DNA of 64,000 nucleotides. It comes from Cellvibrio sp. UBA7661 (GTDB lineage Bacteria > Pseudomonadota > Gammaproteobacteria > Pseudomonadales > Cellvibrionaceae). A program made the position numbers and the translations under genes. Location: positions 248,001 to 312,000 of the forward strand of contig DLHT01000003.1 of the NCBI GenBank assembly GCA_002483365.1, in the 5' to 3' direction. The notes under the pieces are model-generated. The model saw only the letters and a program-made list of their open reading frames with translations, was not told the DNA's origin and ran no database searches. Below, piece after piece: positions 59,471 to 64,000 of this stretch. How positions within the stretch are numbered: the first letter of the stretch is position 1; each line of letters begins with the position of its first letter.

Positions 59471-61453
59471 TTACTGCCGCTGAATATCAACAAACGGACT
59501 GTAAACACCGTTCTTATCAAATGCGGCGATTTGGAAAATATAGTCACCTTCTAACCATGGGAAGTTATAGGTGGTTGTCCATGCGTCATTAATGCTGATG
59601 TAAGTAAACTTGGTATCCGTTGTTTTTTTGTAGCGGATTTCATAGCCACCCACTTCAGTAATATCCAGATAATTTCCGTTCTCACGTTTATTGGGCGCAG
59701 TCCAACTAATTCCCACAGGGCCAGCAACATGTTGGCCATTTGCAGCCGACGATGACGATGACCAACTGGAAGAACTCACTGCCGGAATTGATGAACTTGA
59801 TGAACTGACCGCTGCTTTTGAGGAGCTGGACGAACTGACCGCAGGAGCGGATGAACTTGATGAACTGCTTACCGTCGGTGGGCTGACCGGATTTGTCGTG
59901 ATAGGTTCGATTTTAAACCAATTCACATTAAACCCACCCAACAATGCTTTGATACCAAAAGAATGTTTTCCTGCAGGTAAGGTTACTGTGCGTTCAACAC
60001 TAACCCATTTTTGCCAGCCGCCTGTTACTGGCACAGTTACAGTATCAAAAATGGTAGTTCCGCCCGCTTCATGAAGAGTAAATTGTCCGCCCGCACTCAG
60101 ACTGGCGACACGATACGTCACTTTATAGCTGGTTGTTTTGGGAATAAACACTTCGACATTTTTGTAATCCATCCAGTCGCCAGTGTTAATATTGCCGGTA
60201 TTTTTACCACCGCCAACATCAGAAGTATTTTCATTCCAAACACCGCTCATTGCAGAATAATTTTCTGCCTGAATAGTCAATGGCATAGGCGTGCCTATTG
60301 GCTCGATCTTAAACCAGTTCACATTGAACCCACCCGTTTTTGCAAAAATCGTAAACTGGTGGTCGCCTTCTGACATATCCACTTCAGTTTCAACATCGAC
60401 CCAAGTTTGCCAAGCACCGGTTTTAGGAATACTCACTTCCTGATAGGGTGCATTTGTACTGGCTTCTTTCAGTTGAAGCACACCGCCGCCATTCAGGCTC
60501 GCAACACGATAGGTAATTTTGTATTTGCCGGTGAAGGGTAATTTCACATTGGTGCCGGAGTAATTCATCCAGTCGCCAGTATTGATGTTGCCCGTATTTT
60601 TACCGCCACCAACGTCCTTGGTTGCCTCATTCCACACACCACTCATGGTTGTATAATTTTCAGCCTCAATAATGTACGTATAATCACTTGGCGTAGTTGC
60701 TGTAGGGGCAACACTCGATGCAGCTGCACTGCTTGCAACGCTCGCAACAGATGAACTGCTTGAAGAAGCCAAGGGCGCAGTTACATTTTCAATTTTGAAC
60801 CAGTTGACATTAAACCCGCCCAGAGTTGCGATCAGGGTCAGGTTGTGTGTTCCCGCGGTGAGCATAACAGTGCTTTCAACATCAACCCATTTTTGCCACC
60901 CACCAGTTACTGGCACAGTCACTGTATCCAAAACAGCAGATCCTGATTTCAATTGAAAACTTCCACCTGCGCTCAAGCTCGCCACACGGTAAATGATTTT
61001 GTAAGTACCATCGGCAGGAATATTGATGTTGTTGTACGTCATCCAATCACCGGTGCCGATATTGCCGGTATTCATCCCACCACCAACATCCTGAGTGTTT
61101 TCATTCCACACACCGCTCATGGTTGAATAATTTTCCGCCTCAACAGTGATGGGAGCCGCGCGGGCAATACTGGGAGCAAACATCATGAATGGTGCGCACA
61201 AAGCCATTGCGATAGAGGCATGACGCAAACGCAATTGCCAATTCAGGCCTCGCTTGAGTTGTAACCGGTCAATAAAACCCAGCTCAATTAAAATTTCACC
61301 AATAGGTGCGACAGTTGCCGTGCTGTCCGAAGGATCCAGTAAGCGTTTCCGACGGGATTGCTCCGCAATAGCAAGATCGAGCTGTGCGGGCGTTATCAAT
61401 CCCTTACTGACAAGTATGTCACCTAAGCGTGTGAGCTCTTTTTTCTTGAACAT
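59471..61453 (-). CDS. MshEN-like domain fused to three CBM6-type modules and a fibronectin-like end
   Basis: Protein of 660 residues. ATG 61453 follows GGAGGAA. Residues 9-32 (RLGDILVSKGL.., ending in AEQ) and 51-73 (IGEILIELGF.., ending NWQ) form the two 24-residue motifs of an MshEN/GspE-N domain, known to bind c-di-GMP in MshE. One hydrophobic segment follows (about 79-98, ending ARA) as signal anchor or signal peptide. Then come three CBM6-like modules of about 130 residues, each with EAENY..MSGVWNE, GGG.NTGNI.TGDWM and GGFNVNWFKIE; Ser-rich linkers join them, and a fibronectin-III-like domain ends the protein. No catalytic domain is seen. Either a surface glycan-binding adhesin or a c-di-GMP-controlled exported scaffold. 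Confidence 0.85.
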   Translation of the reverse strand: MFKKKELTRLGDILVSKGLITPAQLDLAIAEQSRRKRLLDPSDSTATVAPIGEILIELGFIDRLQLKRGLNWQLRLRHASIAMALCAPFMMFAPSIARAAPITVEAENYSTMSGVWNENTQDVGGGMNTGNIGTGDWMTYNNINIPADGTYKIIYRVASLSAGGSFQLKSGSAVLDTVTVPVTGGWQKWVDVESTVMLTAGTHNLTLIATLGGFNVNWFKIENVTAPLASSSSSSVASVASSAAASSVAPTATTPSDYTYIIEAENYTTMSGVWNEATKDVGGGKNTGNINTGDWMNYSGTNVKLPFTGKYKITYRVASLNGGGVLQLKEASTNAPYQEVSIPKTGAWQTWVDVETEVDMSEGDHQFTIFAKTGGFNVNWFKIEPIGTPMPLTIQAENYSAMSGVWNENTSDVGGGKNTGNINTGDWMDYKNVEVFIPKTTSYKVTYRVASLSAGGQFTLHEAGGTTIFDTVTVPVTGGWQKWVSVERTVTLPAGKHSFGIKALLGGFNVNWFKIEPITTNPVSPPTVSSSSSSSAPAVSSSSSSKAAVSSSSSSIPAVSSSSWSSSSSAANGQHVAGPVGISWTAPNKRENGNYLDITEVGGYEIRYKKTTDTKFTYISINDAWTTTYNFPWLEGDYIFQIAAFDKNGVYSPFVDIQRQ

Positions 61454-61936
61454 GGTTCCTCCAAAACTACAACCGCATACGTTTTGCGAGCCGAGTGATA
61501 TGAATCTAAATATGGTCAGATGGTATTTATCCTTTTTCAGTGTAGAAGAGCTTGTCGATTTTGGGATGCAGAACACATGTGCTCTGTTGCAATCTTTTCG
61601 CATATGAGCATCGGCGGATATGCTTTTAAAAGAGACAGGATGTTTTATGGATAAAAACCTGTTTTTTATATACCCAATATTTCTTGCAAATCACTGGCTC
61701 TGGACGATTTTTCGATCATAAAAGGTAAAGTTTATTCGCAGGATTGCCATCAACTGCTACCTTTTATAAGCGAATATTGATGCTGTAGTCTTTTTGGCTG
61801 TTGCATATAACCAATATTGATTATTATCGCGCCCTTTTTTGGCTCGCCTCGTTTGGCATCCCACTCGGTATGGTTAATCGCATTGCTATTGATTGTTTAA
61901 ATAACAAGTCACTGCTTACATAACAGGTCATCCACT
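61454..61936. other. Promoter region between CBM6 and GH3 genes
   Basis: About 480 bp between divergent genes, A+T rich, no gene seen. AATATTGAT occurs twice (about 61772 and 61813), a possible direct-repeat site for sugar control of the GH3 gene. No c-di-GMP riboswitch signature is visible. Confidence 0.35.
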
Positions 61937-64000
61937 ATGAACAACAAAGGACAACTTCGGTCGCTGGTTTCCGGCGCCGTTCTACTATCACTACTCGCCG
62001 GTTGTGACTCACAAAAAACAGAAGCTCCCTCGGCTACCACACCATCTGCTGCCACAACCACTGCTACCAAAGTGGAATGGCCTGCTATCACCAGTGCGGT
62101 AAAACAAGACCCGGCGGTTGAGCAGCGTATTGACGAGCTGCTGGCCAAAATGACGTTGGAAGAGAAAATCGGCCAGGTCATTCAACCCGAAATCAAATTC
62201 CTGACCCCCGAGGATATCAAGCAGTATCACGTGGGTTCTGTGCTGAACGGCGGTGGCAGTACTCCGGGCAGCAACAAATACGCAACAATGGAAGACTGGG
62301 TCAATCTGGCCGACAGTTTCTATAACGCATCGATCGATAAATCCAACGGCCGTATTGGTATTCCGATCATGTGGGGTACCGATGCGGTACACGGCTTGGG
62401 CAACGTAATTGGCGCAACCCTGTTCCCGCACAACATTGCGCTGGGCGCGACCAATAACCCTGAGCTGCTGAAAGACATCGGCCGTGTGACTGCTGTTGAA
62501 ATCGCCGTGACCGGCCTTGACTGGGACTTCTCGCCTACAGTTGCTGTAGCACGCGATGACCGCTGGGGCCGCGCTTATGAAAGCTGGTCTGAAGATCCAA
62601 AAATCGTTGGCGACTTTGCCGGCAAGATGGTCGAAGGCCTGCAGGGTAAAGGCGGTTCTGAAGAGTTCCTGTCCAATAACCATGTAATCGCAACCGCCAA
62701 ACACTTTATTGGCGATGGCGGCACCTTGAACGGTGTGGACCGCGGTCCAACCCAAGGCGATGAGCAGCATCTGCGTGACATCCACGGCGCTGGCTATTTC
62801 AGTGCGCTGGAGTCTGGCGTACAGGCGGTGATGGCCTCCTTCACCAGCTGGGATGGCACCCGTATGCACGGCCACAAATATCTGCTGACGGACGTACTCA
62901 AAGGCCAAATGGGCTTTGATGGTTTGGTCGTAGGCGACTGGAGCGGCCACAGTTTTATCCCCGGCTGTACCGCTGTGGATTGTCCTGAATCGCTGATGGC
63001 GGGCCTGGACGTTTATATGGTGCCCGAGCCTAACTGGAAAGAGCTCTACAACAACCTGCTTGCCCAAGCCAAATCCGGTGAAGTCACCGCCGAGCGTCTG
63101 GACGATGCGGTACGCCGTATCCTGCGTGTGAAAATCCGTGCCGGTCTGTTCGAGAAAGGTGCTCCATCTACACGCCCATTGGCCGGCAAGAAAGAACTGC
63201 TGGGTGCACCTGAGCATCGCGCAATTGCGCGTCAGGCGGTGCGTGAATCGCTGGTGATGCTGAAAAACAAAAACAACCTTTTGCCACTCGCGCGCAACCA
63301 AAAAATTCTGGTCGCGGGTGATGGCGCTGACAATATCGGCAAACAAGCCGGTGGTTGGTCTGTGACCTGGCAAGGTACTGGTAACGTCAACTCCGATTTC
63401 CCCGGTGCCACTTCTATTTATGGCGGTATCAATGAAGTCGTAAGCGCCGCAGGCGGTACCGCTACCCTGAGCGTGGATGGTTCATTTAGCGATAAACCCG
63501 ATGTCGCCATCGTCGTTTTCGGTGAAGACCCCTACGCTGAAATGCAGGGCGATGTGGGCATGCTCGCCTACAAACCGCGCAACCCTGCTGATCTGGAATT
63601 GCTGAAAAAACTGCGCAGTCAGGGCATTCCTGTCGTATCCCTGTTTATCACCGGTCGCCCACTGTGGGTTAACCGCGAGCTCAACGCGTCTGATGCGTTT
63701 GTTGCGATTTGGCAACCAGGTACCGAAGGTGCAGGTGTTGCGGATGTGATCTTCAAAAATGCCGCCGGTGAAATCAATTACGATATGAAAGGCCGCCTGA
63801 GCTTCTCCTGGCCAAAACATCCTGACCAAACGCCGCTCAACAAAGGTGACGCGAATTACGACCCACTGTTCGCATACGGCTATGGTATGAGCTATGCCGA
63901 CAAAAACACCCTGGGTGATGACTTGCCGGAAGATGGCCTGAAAGCCGCTGAAGCATTGGATGTATTGGAAATTTTCAACCGTCGTCCAATGGAGCCATGG
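61937..64000 (+). CDS. GH3 beta-glucosidase/exo-glucanase lipoprotein (3' end outside window)
   Basis: The frame starts at ATG 61937 and is open to the last base (688 codons visible). A lipobox (LLSLLAGC) puts it in the outer or inner membrane facing the periplasm. The GH3 N-domain has GRIGIPIMWGTDAVHG, ATLFPHNIALGA, the KH pair in TAKHFIGDGGT and the nucleophile Asp in LVVGDWSGH; the second domain has RQAVRESLVMLKNKNNLLPL and FGEDPYAEMQGD. This fits the ExoP/Cel3-type cello-oligosaccharide glucosidases of Cellvibrio and marine relatives, which release glucose from cellodextrins or beta-glucans. Divergent from the CBM6 gene. Confidence 0.92.
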   Translation, partial: MNNKGQLRSLVSGAVLLSLLAGCDSQKTEAPSATTPSAATTTATKVEWPAITSAVKQDPAVEQRIDELLAKMTLEEKIGQVIQPEIKFLTPEDIKQYHVGSVLNGGGSTPGSNKYATMEDWVNLADSFYNASIDKSNGRIGIPIMWGTDAVHGLGNVIGATLFPHNIALGATNNPELLKDIGRVTAVEIAVTGLDWDFSPTVAVARDDRWGRAYESWSEDPKIVGDFAGKMVEGLQGKGGSEEFLSNNHVIATAKHFIGDGGTLNGVDRGPTQGDEQHLRDIHGAGYFSALESGVQAVMASFTSWDGTRMHGHKYLLTDVLKGQMGFDGLVVGDWSGHSFIPGCTAVDCPESLMAGLDVYMVPEPNWKELYNNLLAQAKSGEVTAERLDDAVRRILRVKIRAGLFEKGAPSTRPLAGKKELLGAPEHRAIARQAVRESLVMLKNKNNLLPLARNQKILVAGDGADNIGKQAGGWSVTWQGTGNVNSDFPGATSIYGGINEVVSAAGGTATLSVDGSFSDKPDVAIVVFGEDPYAEMQGDVGMLAYKPRNPADLELLKKLRSQGIPVVSLFITGRPLWVNRELNASDAFVAIWQPGTEGAGVADVIFKNAAGEINYDMKGRLSFSWPKHPDQTPLNKGDANYDPLFAYGYGMSYADKNTLGDDLPEDGLKAAEALDVLEIFNRRPMEPW

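Noticed and set aside
61454..61936. c-di-GMP riboswitch ahead of the MshEN-like/CBM6 gene
   Set aside because: No GEMM-type core sequence or receptor motif is seen in this region on either strand.
62009..63373. 454-codon open frame on the minus strand
   Set aside because: It lies fully inside the GH3 gene on the other strand, whose motifs and codon use are clear; the product has no recognisable features.
1..64000. tRNA and rRNA genes
   Set aside because: All gaps over 100 bp were read on both strands without finding a tRNA-like cloverleaf or rRNA sequence; a covariance search could not be run.

Overview
The window reads as a chromosomal segment of a polysaccharide-degrading gammaproteobacterium, most likely Cellvibrio or a close relative in the Cellvibrionaceae. 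The grounds are a pectin-use cluster driven by a TonB-dependent receptor, a secreted protein with three CBM6-like modules joined by poly-Ser linkers, a lipoprotein GH3 beta-glucosidase, and gammaproteobacterial housekeeping sets such as ubiE-ubiJ-ubiB. The genus is an inference; no rRNA or tRNA gene was found.

Layout. 1-6.8 kb, minus strand: a pectin/galacturonan cluster in the order TonB receptor, GH105 unsaturated uronyl hydrolase, GH28 polygalacturonase, exported beta-propeller lactonase (cut by the left edge). 7-28.7 kb: mixed core genes. These are two LysR regulators, two ABC exporters, a cold-shock protein, a Bcr/CflA drug exporter, a PmrA/QseB-like two-component operon with two PepSY proteins, an S9 peptidase, two glycosyltransferases, a RIO kinase, an SDR, RecQ and an esterase. 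An unannotated structured RNA candidate lies at about 7.2-7.4 kb.

28.9-40.5 kb is a defence/mobile island, visibly richer in A+T in its middle. It holds an AbiEi/AbiEii type IV toxin-antitoxin pair; a restriction-modification-like operon of XRE regulator, C5-cytosine methyltransferase, McrB-like NTPase and PD-(D/E)XK nuclease, with a divergent vsr; a leaderless L,D-transpeptidase with an overlapping lipoprotein gene (possible effector-immunity pair); a HipBA-like pair; and three copies of one imperfect palindromic repeat found nowhere else in the window.

40.5-53.6 kb: a HAD phosphatase, a MASE1 hybrid histidine kinase next to a REC-GGDEF-EAL protein, the ubiquinone genes ubiE-ubiJ-ubiB split by an inverted-repeat element, a small secreted phospholipase-A2-like protein, a PLP basic amino acid decarboxylase and a BRO-type protein. 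53.6-64 kb: an 1886-residue alpha-2-macroglobulin lipoprotein, a deletion relic of an SDR gene, the CBM6 protein with an N-terminal MshEN-like (c-di-GMP-type) motif pair, and the GH3 enzyme cut by the right edge.

Most unusual observations: (i) the transpeptidase gene is intact only if a one-base slip occurs at a T6 run that forms a canonical -1 slippery heptamer; (ii) the MshEN-like/CBM6 fusion; (iii) the McrB/nuclease/methyltransferase/Vsr cluster with a LexA-like box in its shared promoter; (iv) the AbiEi start codon sitting in the 3-nt loop of a perfect 15-bp inverted repeat; (v) 15-bp-period tandem repeats at three separate loci.
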